A stretch of DNA of 52,870 nt, from the NCBI RefSeq assembly GCF_001477495.1, contig NZ_LDTF01000071.1, forward strand, positions 1 to 52,870, given 5' to 3'. A program made the translations under genes and the position numbers. Under the pieces are notes generated by a model. It made no database searches. It worked only from the letters and a program-made list of their open reading frames with translations, and had not been told where the DNA came from. The DNA comes from Sphingomonas yabuuchiae. Its GTDB lineage: Bacteria > Pseudomonadota > Alphaproteobacteria > Sphingomonadales > Sphingomonadaceae. Shown here in pieces: positions 8,004 through 16,749 of this stretch. Within the stretch, counting starts at the first letter, position 1, and each line of letters begins with the position of its first letter.

Positions 8004-9719
8004 ATGACGGCAGGAGCCATCGGGGAAACCACGACAGGCGGTGTACCGGGTCAGGCGACGGGACGCCCTCTGGTCTTCGAGCCGCGGCTGCTGACCGACA
8101 TGTTCGAGACCACGGTACGGCGGCATGGGTCGCGGCCCGCCATCGACTTCATGGGTCGAATCACCCGCTATGACGAATTGGGTGCGATGGTCGACAAGGC
8201 CGCCGCCGGGCTTCAGGCGCTGGGCGTGAAACAGGGCACCCGCGTCGCGCTCTGCCTGCCCAACATCATCTATTACCCGGTGCTCTACTTCGCGACGCTG
8301 AAGGCCGGGGGCATCGTCGTCAACGTCAACCCGCTCTATGTCGAGCGCGAACTATGCCATCTGCTGGAGGATTCGGGCGCGGAGATCATCGCGACCTGCG
8401 ACATTCCAGACATCTATGGCCGCGTGTCTCATGTCGCCGAGAAGCTGGGCCTGCGCCACGTCATCTCCTGCCCGGTCGCGGGTGCGCTGCCGACCGTAAA
8501 GGGCCTGGCCTATCGCCTGCTCAAGCATTCGATGATCGCCGCCCCCGGCCCCTCGCCCCGCCACCTCACCTTCGGGCAGCTGATGAAGCGCGGCGGTGCT
8601 CTGACGCCGGTATCGGCCAGCCCCGACGATGTGGCGGTGCTGCAATATACCGGCGGCACCACCGGGAGCCCGAAGGCGGCGATGCTGTCGCACGCCAATC
8701 TCGTCGCCAATGCCGATGCGATGGTCATCCATACCGGCGGCGAGGAGATGATCGGCGAGGAGCGCATCCTGGGCGTCCTCCCCCTCTTCCACGTCTTTGC
8801 GCTGACCACCGTGCTCAGCTTCGCGATCCGGGTCGGCGCGGAGATGATCCTGCTTCCCCGGTTCGAACTGGACCAGGTGCTCAAGACCATCGCGCGCAGC
8901 CGACCGACCTATTTCCCCGCCGTCCCCACCATCTACAATGCGATCGCGGGCGTGGCGGAAGCGCGCAAGGTCGACTTGTCGGCGATCAAGGCCTGTATCT
9001 CGGGCGGTGCCCCCCTGCCCGCCGAGGTGCGTATTGCGTTCGAGAACACGACCGGCGGCAAGCTGGTCGAGGGCTATGGCCTGTCCGAAGCGTCGCCGAT
9101 CATCACCTGCAACCCGATCATCGGCGAGAACAAGGGCGGATCGGCGGGCCAGCCCTTCCCCGGCACGGTCATCGAAATCCGCGACCGCGACAATCCCGAC
9201 TGGTTGATGCCGCCGGGCGAGGTCGGCGAAATCTGCGCGCGCGGCCCCCAGGTCATGTCCGGTTACTGGAATAAGCCGACCGAGAGCGAGCAGGTCTTCA
9301 TCCACGGCGCGCTGCGCACCGGCGATGTCGGCTATCTGGACGAGGACGGCTATCTGTTCATCGTCGACCGGATCAAGGACGTCATCCTGTGCGGCGGCTA
9401 CAACGTCTATCCGCGTATGATCGAGGAGGCGCTGTACGAACATCCCGCGGTCGCCGAAGCCGTCGTCATCGGCATACCCGATCCCTATCGCGGCCAGTCG
9501 CCCAAAGCGTTCGTCAAGCTCGCCGCCGATCACCACGCCACGCCCGAGGAACTGCGTGTGTTCCTTCAGGACAAGGTCAGCAAGATCGAACTTCCCCGCG
9601 AGGTCGAAATCCGCGAAAGCCTGCCCAAGACCCTGATCGGCAAATTGTCGAAGAAGGAACTGGTTGAGGAAGAATTGGCCAAGGCCGCTGCGGCGGCGGT
9701 GCGGCCCGTGGGGGAATAG
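8004..9719 (+). CDS. fadD: Long-chain fatty acid--CoA ligase (AMP-binding)
   Basis: A 571-residue ANL-superfamily enzyme that activates fatty acids to acyl-CoA via an acyl-adenylate. The phosphate-binding loop YTGGTTGSPKAAMLSHANL is near residue 220, GYGLSEASPI (A5 motif) near 355, RTGDVGYLDEDGYLFIVDR (A7/A8) near 435, with DVILCGGYNVYP, and the C-terminal catalytic lysine region LPKTLIGKLSKKEL near 545. Length and motifs match bacterial FadD. AGGAGAG precedes the ATG. Divergent from the beta-oxidation operon, it supplies that operon's substrate. The merR gene starts 3 nt after its stop. Confidence 0.93.
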   Translation: MTAGAIGETTTGGVPGQATGRPLVFEPRLLTDMFETTVRRHGSRPAIDFMGRITRYDELGAMVDKAAAGLQALGVKQGTRVALCLPNIIYYPVLYFATLKAGGIVVNVNPLYVERELCHLLEDSGAEIIATCDIPDIYGRVSHVAEKLGLRHVISCPVAGALPTVKGLAYRLLKHSMIAAPGPSPRHLTFGQLMKRGGALTPVSASPDDVAVLQYTGGTTGSPKAAMLSHANLVANADAMVIHTGGEEMIGEERILGVLPLFHVFALTTVLSFAIRVGAEMILLPRFELDQVLKTIARSRPTYFPAVPTIYNAIAGVAEARKVDLSAIKACISGGAPLPAEVRIAFENTTGGKLVEGYGLSEASPIITCNPIIGENKGGSAGQPFPGTVIEIRDRDNPDWLMPPGEVGEICARGPQVMSGYWNKPTESEQVFIHGALRTGDVGYLDEDGYLFIVDRIKDVILCGGYNVYPRMIEEALYEHPAVAEAVVIGIPDPYRGQSPKAFVKLAADHHATPEELRVFLQDKVSKIELPREVEIRESLPKTLIGKLSKKELVEEELAKAAAAAVRPVGE

Positions 9720-9722
9720 ACG

Positions 9723-10112
9723 GTGGGGGAAAATGAGGAGCTTCGCGGCATCCAGGATGTCGCGAACAGCCTGGGCGTGACGACGCGCACGCTGCGTTTC
9801 TATGAGGATCGCGGACTGATCGAGCCGCGCCGCGTCGGCACGGCGCGCGTCTATTCCAAGCGCGAGACGGGCCGGATGCAATTGATCCTGCGCGGCAAGC
9901 GGCTGGGTTTTTCCCTCCGCGAGATTGAGGAATTCCTGCGGTTGTACGATGCCGATCCGCAGCATGTCGAACAGATGCGCGTGCTAGCCGAGCGGTGCCG
10001 CGAGCGGGTCGATGAACTCCGCCAGCAGATGACAGCGCTGGTCCAGACGGTCGACGAACTGGAGACGATCGAACGCGAAGCGCGCGAACGGATCGCGAAG
10101 GCGGGGACGTAG
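9723..10112 (+). CDS. MerR-family transcriptional regulator
   Basis: A 129-residue regulator. The N-terminal helix-turn-helix and wing read IQDVANSLGVTTRTLRFYED and GLIEPRRVGTARVYSKRE, followed by LILRGKRLGFSLREIEEFL and a C-terminal coiled coil (residues 85-125) for dimerisation. It lacks the cysteines of metal-sensing MerR proteins, like the LiuR/FadR-like MerR branch that controls acyl-CoA catabolism. It starts with GTG only 3 nt after fadD, so it is co-transcribed with it. It probably controls both arms of the divergent fatty-acid locus; the effector, perhaps an acyl-CoA, is inferred. Confidence 0.9.
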   Translation: MGENEELRGIQDVANSLGVTTRTLRFYEDRGLIEPRRVGTARVYSKRETGRMQLILRGKRLGFSLREIEEFLRLYDADPQHVEQMRVLAERCRERVDELRQQMTALVQTVDELETIEREARERIAKAGT

Positions 10113-10124
10113 CCGCCTCCTATT

Positions 10125-10235
10125 CCTCCCCTACAAGGGGAGGTGGCAGTCCGCAGGACTGACGGAGGGGTGTCACCATCAGCGGGGTCACCCCTCCACC
10201 AGCTTCGCTGGTCCCCCTCCCCTTGCAGGGGAGGA
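10125..10235. repeat. GC-rich palindromic intergenic repeat
   Basis: Two hairpins, each built from CCTCCCC and GGGGAGG arms (10125-10143 and about 10213-10234), flank further inverted pieces (CAGTCC/GGACTG; GGAGGGGTGTCACC facing GGGTCACCCCTCC). This is the layout of the palindromic repeats scattered through sphingomonad and other alphaproteobacterial genomes. It lies between the convergent merR and outer-membrane factor genes and may serve as a bidirectional terminator. Confidence 0.75.
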
Positions 10236-10243
10236 ATTAGGAA

Positions 10244-11728
10244 TTAAGCCTCCGTCGGCGCGCGCCAGCCCAGGCCGAGCGCCTTTTGCAGCGCCACATA
10301 GTCGTTCGTCAGCCCGGCGACCGCCTGCGACAGCGACTGCTGCGCCGCCACCCGCTGCCGTTCGGCGTCCAGCGTGTCGATCAGCGTGGCCGCCCCCGCC
10401 CGATAGCGCTGCTGCATCAACACCGCCGAGCGATCCGCCGACGCCTTGGCCCGGGCCAGCGTCGCCACCGTGTTCCGCCGCGCCCGGAAGCGCGACAGCG
10501 AATCCTCCGCATCGCGCAACGCCGACAGGACCGCACCGCGATAACGCGCTTCCGCCTCGTCGCGCGCGCCCTCGGCCTGACCGACCCGCGCATTGGCGAG
10601 GCCGAAGTTCAGCACGTTCCACTGCAGCATCGGCGCGCCCAGCGTCACCAGATTGTCGAGATCGGTCAGCGCGTCGAGCGAGGTGCCGCCGATGCCGATG
10701 ATCCCCATCAGGTTGAGGCGCGGAAACTTCGCCGCTTCCGCCACGCCGATCCGCGCGGTCTGGGCCGCGAGATTGCGCTCGGCGGCACGGATGTCCGGGC
10801 GACGCTGGAGCAGGGCGGTCGGATCGCCGACCGCCACCTGCGCTGGCGGCAAGGGCACCTGCCCCGGCTGGCTCAACCGCTGATCGAGCGTGCCCGGCGC
10901 TTCCCCGATCAGGATGGCGAGCGCGTTGAGATAGGTCTCGACGGAGGAAGACAGCGGCAGGATCTGCGCATCGGTGCTCTCCACCTGGTTGCGCAGCCGC
11001 TCGACCTCCAGCTGCGAGGCGGTGCCGTTGTTGAAGCGCTGGAGCGTCAGGTTCAGCGTATCGCGCTGCATCTTCGACGCCTCGCGCGCCAGGATCAGCC
11101 GCTGCTGCGCGTCGCGAAGCCCGATATAGGCCTGGGCGACATCGGCGCTGAGCGATACCTGCGCATCGGCGACATTGGCCTCCGCCGCCTCGGCGCTGGC
11201 GCGGGCCGCCTCGACGGTGCGACGACGTCCGCCGAACAGGTCGATCTCCCAGCTGGCATCGAAGCCCAGGTTGAAGAAGTCGACATTGGTGCCACCGCCC
11301 GAGCCGTTCGCCGAACCGCCGGACGCGCCGCCATTGGCGCCGCCCTGCTCCCCGCTACTACCGCCAAGGTTGAGTTCGGGGAGATTGGCGTGAAGATAGG
11401 TCGCGCTGGCATTGGCATTGGGGGCCTGGTTGGCCCGCTCCAGCCGCAGCGCCGAACGCGCCTGCTTCAGCCGGGCCTGCGCCACCGCGACGTTCGGGTT
11501 GGACTCGAGTGCCCGCTGCTCCAGCCAGGTCAGCATGGGATCGTTCAGCGTCGTCCACCAGTCGGCGACCGCGGGGGCAGTCGTCGCCAGCGTGGTGTCG
11601 GCGCGCGCGAACCCGGCGGGCGGGCTCGCGGCCGAGCCGATGGCCTTGGGCGGTCCGGCATAGTTTGGCCCGACGGTGCAGGCCCCCAGGAGGAGGAGCG
11701 GGATGAGGGAAAGCTGCTTGCGCATCAT
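10244..11728 (-). CDS. Outer membrane efflux lipoprotein (NodT/OMF family)
   Basis: A 494-residue outer-membrane factor, the exit duct of a tripartite pump. The N-terminus MMRKQLSLIPLLLLGACTVG is a lipoprotein signal with the lipobox LLGAC, followed by the family opening VGPNYAGPP. Two OEP repeats follow, with long alpha-helical heptads (around residues 180-250 and 395-470) and a Gly/Ser-rich insert (GGSSGEQGGANGGASGGSAN) near residue 130. Start 11728, or the adjacent ATG 11725, is 5-8 nt from the stop of the MFS permease gene. It is the last gene of an emrA-emrB-OMF operon. Confidence 0.92.
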   Translation of the reverse strand: MMRKQLSLIPLLLLGACTVGPNYAGPPKAIGSAASPPAGFARADTTLATTAPAVADWWTTLNDPMLTWLEQRALESNPNVAVAQARLKQARSALRLERANQAPNANASATYLHANLPELNLGGSSGEQGGANGGASGGSANGSGGGTNVDFFNLGFDASWEIDLFGGRRRTVEAARASAEAAEANVADAQVSLSADVAQAYIGLRDAQQRLILAREASKMQRDTLNLTLQRFNNGTASQLEVERLRNQVESTDAQILPLSSSVETYLNALAILIGEAPGTLDQRLSQPGQVPLPPAQVAVGDPTALLQRRPDIRAAERNLAAQTARIGVAEAAKFPRLNLMGIIGIGGTSLDALTDLDNLVTLGAPMLQWNVLNFGLANARVGQAEGARDEAEARYRGAVLSALRDAEDSLSRFRARRNTVATLARAKASADRSAVLMQQRYRAGAATLIDTLDAERQRVAAQQSLSQAVAGLTNDYVALQKALGLGWRAPTEA

Positions 11729-11733
11729 GGGTC

Positions 11734-13320
11734 TCAATGCATCGCCACGGGGCCGCCCTTGGGCAGCGGGCGGAGGAACAGGACAAGCGGCATCACCATG
11801 ATGATGCCGACGCACAGGATGAAGAACAGGTCGTTATAGGTCATGACCAGCGCCTGTTGCCGGATCGTGTTGCCGATCATGCGCAACGCGGCATCGGCGC
11901 TGCCGAACTGCTGGGTCAGCGAGTCGATCCAGCCCTGGGTCGAACCCGAATTGGCCGACAGCGATTCCTCCAGCCGACGCTCATGCAGGAAGCTGCGCTG
12001 GTCCTGCACCGTGGCGATGCCCGCCAGCGCGAACGAGCCGCCCAGGTTGCGCGCCGCGCTGAACAGCCCGGCCGCATCGCCCGCCTGCGACGGCGGCACC
12101 GACGAAATCGCCGCCTGGTTCAGGAACAACATGCCCAGGATTGTGCCGACACCGCGCAACAATTGGCTGTCGGTGAACGAGCTGCCGGTGGAATCGGCGG
12201 TCAGCACCGTGTCGATCCCCGCGCTCAGCGCCATGATGCCCAGCCCCAGGCCGACCGCGATGCGGATGTCGACCTTCTTGATGAGGATCGGGGTGAAGGG
12301 CATCATCAGGAGGCTGGGAATGCCGCTGAGCAGCACGACCTTGCCCGCCTGGAACGCGTTATAGCCGGCGATCGAGGCGAGGAACTGCGGGATCACATAT
12401 GAGGTGCCGTAAAGCACCATGCCCAGCACGATCCCCATGATGACCACGCTGCCGAACTGACGGTCGAGCAACAGTTTCAGCCGGATGACCGGGCGCGATG
12501 CGACGAACTGGCCCGCGAACAACAGGCCGAAGCCGAAGATCGACAGCGCGGTCAGCTCGATGATCTCGCGCGACTCGAACCACTGCTCGCGCTGTCCCTC
12601 TTCCAGCACGACGGTCAAGCCGCCCAGCCCGAGCGCGAGGCCCGCAATGCCCAGCCAGTCGGCCTTGGCCAGCTCGGACAGATGCGGCTTCTGATGCGGC
12701 AAGCCGACGAGCAGCAGCGTGACGAGCACCGCGCCGACCGGGATGTTCAGGAAAAAGGCATAGTGCCAGCTGACATTCTCGGTCAGCCAGCCGCCGATCA
12801 GCGGCCCCATCACGGGCCCCAGAATGGCGGTGACCCCGAAGAACGCCGTGCCGATCGGTTGCTGCTCGCGCGGCAGCCGGGTGGCGATGATGGTCAGCGC
12901 GGTCGGGATCAGCGCGCCGCCGGTGATGCCCTGCCCCGCGCGTCCGATGATCATCATCGTCAGGTTGGTCGACAGGCCGCAGACCACCGAAAATCCGGTG
13001 AACAGGATTGAGGCGATCAGCAGGAAGGTGCGCAGGCCGAGCAGCCGCTCCAGCCATGCCGACAGCGGAATGATGATGATCTCGGCGACCAGATAGGAGG
13101 TCGCGATCCACGTCCCCTCGGTCCCGCTCGCGCCGATCTCACCCTGGATGGTCGGGAGCGCCGAGTTGACGATCGAGATGTCGAGCGTCGCCATCAGCGC
13201 GCCGATGCTGCCCGCCGCGACAGCGAGCCAGGCGGTCAGGTCGGCTTTTGCCGGTGCGCCGCCCCCCTGGGCGGCCGAACCGGCCTTATTGCCCCGAGCG
13301 GGGGCGGCGGCGGCGCTCAC
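11734..13320 (-). CDS. emrB: DHA2-family multidrug MFS permease (EmrB-like)
   Basis: A 528-residue proton-driven drug exporter with about 14 membrane helices, the DHA2 count. Motif C-like and D1-like features are visible: IGALMATLDISIVNSALPTI at the first helix, GTEGTWIATSYLVAEIIIIP, and GPVMGPLIGGWLTENVSWHY near residue 170, all hallmarks of EmrB. It starts with GTG at 13320, overlapping the emrA TGA as GTGA, which indicates translational coupling. Partners are the EmrA adaptor and the outer-membrane factor. The drug range cannot be read from sequence. Confidence 0.92.
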   Translation of the reverse strand: MSAAAAPARGNKAGSAAQGGGAPAKADLTAWLAVAAGSIGALMATLDISIVNSALPTIQGEIGASGTEGTWIATSYLVAEIIIIPLSAWLERLLGLRTFLLIASILFTGFSVVCGLSTNLTMMIIGRAGQGITGGALIPTALTIIATRLPREQQPIGTAFFGVTAILGPVMGPLIGGWLTENVSWHYAFFLNIPVGAVLVTLLLVGLPHQKPHLSELAKADWLGIAGLALGLGGLTVVLEEGQREQWFESREIIELTALSIFGFGLLFAGQFVASRPVIRLKLLLDRQFGSVVIMGIVLGMVLYGTSYVIPQFLASIAGYNAFQAGKVVLLSGIPSLLMMPFTPILIKKVDIRIAVGLGLGIMALSAGIDTVLTADSTGSSFTDSQLLRGVGTILGMLFLNQAAISSVPPSQAGDAAGLFSAARNLGGSFALAGIATVQDQRSFLHERRLEESLSANSGSTQGWIDSLTQQFGSADAALRMIGNTIRQQALVMTYNDLFFILCVGIIMVMPLVLFLRPLPKGGPVAMH

Positions 13321-14513
13321 CGGCCCTGCGCCCCCTGCCGCGCTTCGTTATGCTGGTCCTGCTGCTCGGCGATGTGCTTCAGCGCGCCCTTGGCCGAACG
13401 GGTGTCGATGGTCACCTCGACCGACATGCCCGGCACCATCAGCGCGCGGGTCTGCGCATCGGCGTCGACCGCGATGCGGACGGGCACGCGCTGCACGATC
13501 TTGGTGAAGTTGCCGGTCGCGTTCTGCGGCGGCAGCAGCGAGAATTGCGCCCCGGTGCCCGGTGCCACGCTCTCGACATGGCCCTTGATCTCGACGCCCG
13601 GCAGCGCATCGACATCGATCTTCACCGGCTGGCCGGGACGCATCAGGCCCAGCTGCGTCTCCTTGAAGTTCGCATTGATGTACAGCTGGCTGACCGGCAC
13701 GATCGACATGGTTCGCGTGCCCGCCTGCAGGAACTGGCCGACGCGCACCGTCTTGTTGCCCACGCGACCGCCGATCGAGGCGCGGATCGTGGTCGAGCCC
13801 AGATTGACCTCCGCGGCGTCCAGCTGCGCCTTGGCAGCCTGCCCCTGCGAACGCGCCTGCTGCACCTGCGCGTCGAGCGTGCCGATGCGGCGACGCGACG
13901 CGGCCAGCGCGGCGGAAGCGGCGGCGACTTTGGCATTGGCCTGACGCGCCTGGTTCTGAAGCTGCGACAGACGCTCACGGCTTTCGGCGCCCGACGCGGC
14001 GAGCGGCGTGTAGCGCGTCACCTCGGCCTGCGCGAAGGCGGCGTCGCTCTGCGCGGCGCGGAGATCGGCCTCGGCGCGGTCGATCGCGGCCTGCTGTTCC
14101 TTGATCTGCGCCTGAACGCCCTCGGCATTGGCGCGGGCGACACCGATCTGCGCCTGAATCTGCGCGGTCTGCGCCTGATAGTCGCGGGTATCGATCTGGA
14201 GCAGCGGCTGGCCCGCCTGGACATTCTGGTTTTCGCCGACGAACACCTTGTCGACATAGCCCGAGACCTTGGGCGCGACCGTCACCGCATCCGCCTGGAT
14301 GAAGGCGTCGTTGGTCGTCTGCATATATTGGCCGACGCTTTTGTAATTGGCGTACCAGAATACGCCGCCGATCACGGCGACGGCCGCGACGACCAGCAGG
14401 ATGACGCGGATGCGCCGCTTCTTGGCGGGCGATACGGGGGTCTTGTCCTCCGCCGCGTCCGCATCCTGGCGCTCGGCGTCCTGCCCCTCATTCACTTGGT
14501 TTGCGTCGGCCAC
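13317..14513 (-). CDS. emrA: HlyD/EmrA-family membrane fusion protein
   Basis: A 398-residue periplasmic adaptor. A basic, charged cytosolic N-terminus ends in KKRRIRVILLVVAAVAVIGG (one TM segment, about residues 33-55), followed by a lipoyl half-motif (VAPKVSGYVDKVFVGENQNV), a long coiled coil (about residues 110-240) and the beta-barrel part (ASIGGRVGNKTVRVGQFL). I choose GTG 14513 because GACAGGGAGG precedes it; the longer alternative start at 14573 falls inside the MarR operator candidate. It is the first gene of the efflux operon, divergent from marR. Confidence 0.9.
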   Translation of the reverse strand: MADANQVNEGQDAERQDADAAEDKTPVSPAKKRRIRVILLVVAAVAVIGGVFWYANYKSVGQYMQTTNDAFIQADAVTVAPKVSGYVDKVFVGENQNVQAGQPLLQIDTRDYQAQTAQIQAQIGVARANAEGVQAQIKEQQAAIDRAEADLRAAQSDAAFAQAEVTRYTPLAASGAESRERLSQLQNQARQANAKVAAASAALAASRRRIGTLDAQVQQARSQGQAAKAQLDAAEVNLGSTTIRASIGGRVGNKTVRVGQFLQAGTRTMSIVPVSQLYINANFKETQLGLMRPGQPVKIDVDALPGVEIKGHVESVAPGTGAQFSLLPPQNATGNFTKIVQRVPVRIAVDADAQTRALMVPGMSVEVTIDTRSAKGALKHIAEQQDQHNEARQGAQGR

Positions 14514-14566
14514 ACCGGCCTCCCTGTCGATGGAATCAAAAGAACTGGATGGTGCATTTGCTCGCA

Positions 14567-14595
14567 CTTGCACAATAAGGCAAGACCATTTATTG
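14567..14595. promoter_or_regulatory. Candidate MarR operator between emrA and marR
   Basis: Two interleaved inverted repeats, CTTGC-N8-GCAAG (14567-14584) and CAATAA-N11-TTATTG (14573-14595), fill the short space upstream of both divergent genes. MarR proteins usually bind such dyads and repress both their own gene and the linked efflux operon, so this is the expected operator; assignment is by position and symmetry only. Confidence 0.5.
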
Positions 14596-14609
14596 AGCTA
14601 CCTCATATT

Positions 14610-15071
14610 ATGTGCGATTATGAAACCCTGGCGCTTCGCTACAGCCGCATCTATCTGCGTTTCCACCGCCTTCTCGACCGGCAGATGGCCGCGCAGGGCG
14701 CTTCGCTGGCGCGGACCAAGATGCTCCACTTCATTGCGAACAACGCGCCGGTTCGTGCCGCCGATGTCGCCGACTGGTTCGATCTGGCGCCGCGCACGGT
14801 GACGCAGGCGATCGACACGATGGAGCGCGACTCGCTGGTGGTGCGCGTGCCCGACCCGGACGACCGGCGGGCGAAGCGGCTCGACATCACCGATCACGGG
14901 CGGCAAGTCCTGCGCCAGACCGAGCCGCTGCGGCGGACGTTGATCGCCCAGGCCTTCGGCTTGCTGAACGACGAGGAGGTCGGGCAGTTCGCGCGAGTCC
15001 TCGACAAGATGGAACAGGCGATCGAGGGTTCGCCCGGCGATCAAAACCGCGATCAGATCCGCTCGCCATAG
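14610..15071 (+). CDS. MarR-family transcriptional regulator
   Basis: A 153-residue winged-helix regulator beginning MCDYETLALRYSRIYLRFHR. The recognition region is APVRAADVADWFDLAPRTVTQAIDTMERDS and the wing is VVRVPDPDDRRAKRLDITDHG, the classic MarR signature with its DxR. Helices at both ends would form the dimer interface. It is divergent from emrA-emrB-OMF and probably represses them until a ligand binds. Its last 19 bases overlap the 3' end of the convergent receiver-domain gene. Confidence 0.93.
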   Translation: MCDYETLALRYSRIYLRFHRLLDRQMAAQGASLARTKMLHFIANNAPVRAADVADWFDLAPRTVTQAIDTMERDSLVVRVPDPDDRRAKRLDITDHGRQVLRQTEPLRRTLIAQAFGLLNDEEVGQFARVLDKMEQAIEGSPGDQNRDQIRSP

Positions 15072-15532
15072 AAACGCAGCGCGGCGGGCGGATCGCTGGG
15101 CCGCCCGCCCTGTGCCACCACATGCGCGGCACGGACGGCGGCGCCGAGGCTGCCGGCGCGAAACGGCTTGGCGATGCAGCCGATGACGAGCGGATGGCCG
15201 CCGCGCTCCGGACAATTGCCGCTCAGGAAGATGCAGGGAATGCCGCGATCGGCGAGCAATTGCGCGGCCGTCAGCCCGCTATCGCCATCGGCCAGCTTCA
15301 CATCGCAAAGCGCAAGGTCGGGCCGCTCCTGATCCGCGATCGCCAGGGCGGCGGAGACGGTATCGGCAATGCCGATGACGCGGTGGCCGTGCAGCGTCAG
15401 CGCGTCCTCGACCAGCATCGCGACCAGCGCCTCGTCCTCGATAACGAGGAGGTTGAGCGGGGTCTCGTCGTCGCGATCGTCACCGACCCATTCGTCAGGA
15501 TGCGGAGCGAGCCCCGTATGCGCCGCCGTCAT
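15053..15532 (-). CDS. Single-domain response regulator (receiver only)
   Basis: A 159-residue CheY-like protein. The acidic pocket is LVIEDE (E32, D33), the phosphoacceptor D77 lies in LALCDVKLADG, the switch residue S104 in IFLSG and K122 in CIAKPF, so the receiver domain (about residues 27-140) looks functional. There is no output domain. The 26-residue N-terminal extension overlaps the 3' end of the upstream kinase-like gene by 38 nt, and no alternative start exists close to the domain, so the overlap looks real. The kinase-like protein is its expected partner. Confidence 0.9.
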   Translation of the reverse strand: MTAAHTGLAPHPDEWVGDDRDDETPLNLLVIEDEALVAMLVEDALTLHGHRVIGIADTVSAALAIADQERPDLALCDVKLADGDSGLTAAQLLADRGIPCIFLSGNCPERGGHPLVIGCIAKPFRAGSLGAAVRAAHVVAQGGRPSDPPAALRFYGERI

Positions 15533-16697
15533 GCGGCATGACCAAGATCAGGCACCCATCATCCTCGTTCGTCAACGTCGCGCGCAACTGATGGCAGAGC
15601 CTCACCACCAATCGATCCCGGTCGACCACATCGGCGATACGTCCCCATCCGGTCGCCTGAAACGAGATACGGAGCATTTCGTTCCCCGGCGCTCCGTTCA
15701 CCGTAAAGCCGATGTGCGGCACCCCCGCCGCTTGCGCCATCAGCGCATCGAGCAGCAACGCGGCCGCCACCGCCCGCTCGATCGACACGGCAACCGGGCC
15801 GTCGACCGTGATCGGCATGTCCCCGGTTTCGCCGCGCAGCTGCACGATCACGTCGCCGAACAGCGCGGGCAAGTCGACCAGCCCCGGATCGGCGGTGGCG
15901 TAGAGCGGCCGGTGCGCGCTGGCCAGCACCTGCAACCGTTCGGCCGCCCGCATCAGCGCGCGGCGCGTGCCGGTATCGGGAGCCTGACGCCCCTCATGCG
16001 AGACAAGACCGATCGCCACCTGCAGCGCGTTGCGGACCCGGTGGTTCAGCTCGGCCAGCAACCGCGCCTGGGTATCGAGCCCGCGCCGCAGCGCCTCCTC
16101 GATCCGCAACCGATGCTGCGCCAACGCGGCATAATGACAGAGCAACAATAACAGCCGCCGCTCCTCCTCGTCGAACGGCCGCGCCGCGCGCCGCCCGAAG
16201 CCGAGCGTACCCAACAACTCGTCCCCGTGCAGCAGCGGCATGCACAGATAGACCTGGACGCCCAGCGACCGAACGAACTCCGTCCGTTCCTCGCCACTGG
16301 TCTGGATATCGGTCAGGTGCAGCGTGCGTCGCTCACGCATCGCCTGGCCGCAGACGGAGGGGCCGATGTCCAGACCGGCCGCCGCCTGCCACTCGGCCCG
16401 GGTCAGGCCGCCTGCGGTCTCCAGCCGGATGGCTTCACCATCGCGGCGGAAGTGGAAAAAGACGTCGAGGCGCAATTCGTCGCGGATCAGCGCGAACAGC
16501 GAGTCGATCATGGCGGCGGGATCATCCGCCGCCATCAGCCGGTCGGTCGCCGCCACCACCAGCGACAGATAACGCTGCGCATCGGCGGGGTCGGCGGCTG
16601 CCGCCCCGTTCGCTTCGCCGGACAGCGGTAAAGGCGGGAATGAAGGTGGGGGGAGAGCCACGGGCGTCAGCGTAACGCCAACGGCCCGTGGCTCCAA
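15495..16697 (-). CDS. GAF-domain HWE/HisKA_2-type histidine kinase-like protein, degenerate ATPase half
   Basis: About 400 residues if translation starts at TTG 16697; the first 35 or so residues are proline-rich and doubtful, so the true start may be downstream. A GAF sensor domain spans residues 60-195 (PSVCGQAMRERRTLHLTDI, VYLCMPLLHGDELLGTLGFG). The phosphoacceptor helix reads LLAELNHRVRNALQV with H219, typical of HisKA_2/HWE. The ATP-binding part is unusual: where families have a (H/N)ELxxNA N-box this has LLLDALMAQAAG, and the DxGxG loop is ATGWG without aspartate. ATP binding is therefore doubtful, and the protein may act in phosphotransfer or as a phosphatase. It has no predicted TM segment, so it is cytosolic. 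Confidence 0.8.
   Translation of the reverse strand: MEPRAVGVTLTPVALPPPSFPPLPLSGEANGAAAADPADAQRYLSLVVAATDRLMAADDPAAMIDSLFALIRDELRLDVFFHFRRDGEAIRLETAGGLTRAEWQAAAGLDIGPSVCGQAMRERRTLHLTDIQTSGEERTEFVRSLGVQVYLCMPLLHGDELLGTLGFGRRAARPFDEEERRLLLLLCHYAALAQHRLRIEEALRRGLDTQARLLAELNHRVRNALQVAIGLVSHEGRQAPDTGTRRALMRAAERLQVLASAHRPLYATADPGLVDLPALFGDVIVQLRGETGDMPITVDGPVAVSIERAVAAALLLDALMAQAAGVPHIGFTVNGAPGNEMLRISFQATGWGRIADVVDRDRLVVRLCHQLRATLTNEDDGCLILVMPHDGGAYGARSAS
16655..16694 (-). other. Strong hairpin at the start of the kinase-like gene
   Basis: GAGCCACGGGC (16655-16665) and GCCCGTGGCTC (16684-16694) form an 11-base perfect inverted repeat, with a second, alternative stem (GGCGT/ACGCC) inside the loop. 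It lies between the hydrolase gene and the kinase-like gene, overlapping the latter's doubtful N-terminal codons. It may be the hydrolase terminator, although C-rich rather than U-rich sequence follows, or a translational control element. Confidence 0.45.
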
Positions 16698-16749
16698 GGG
16701 TCGTTTCAGATAAATCCATGGAGCGGGAGGTCATCCCGCCCCGGGCGGG

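Noticed and set aside
15053..15532. A shorter receiver protein starting after the kinase-like stop
   Set aside because: The valine at codon 16 is GTC and no other start lies before the domain, so the 38-nt overlap stands.
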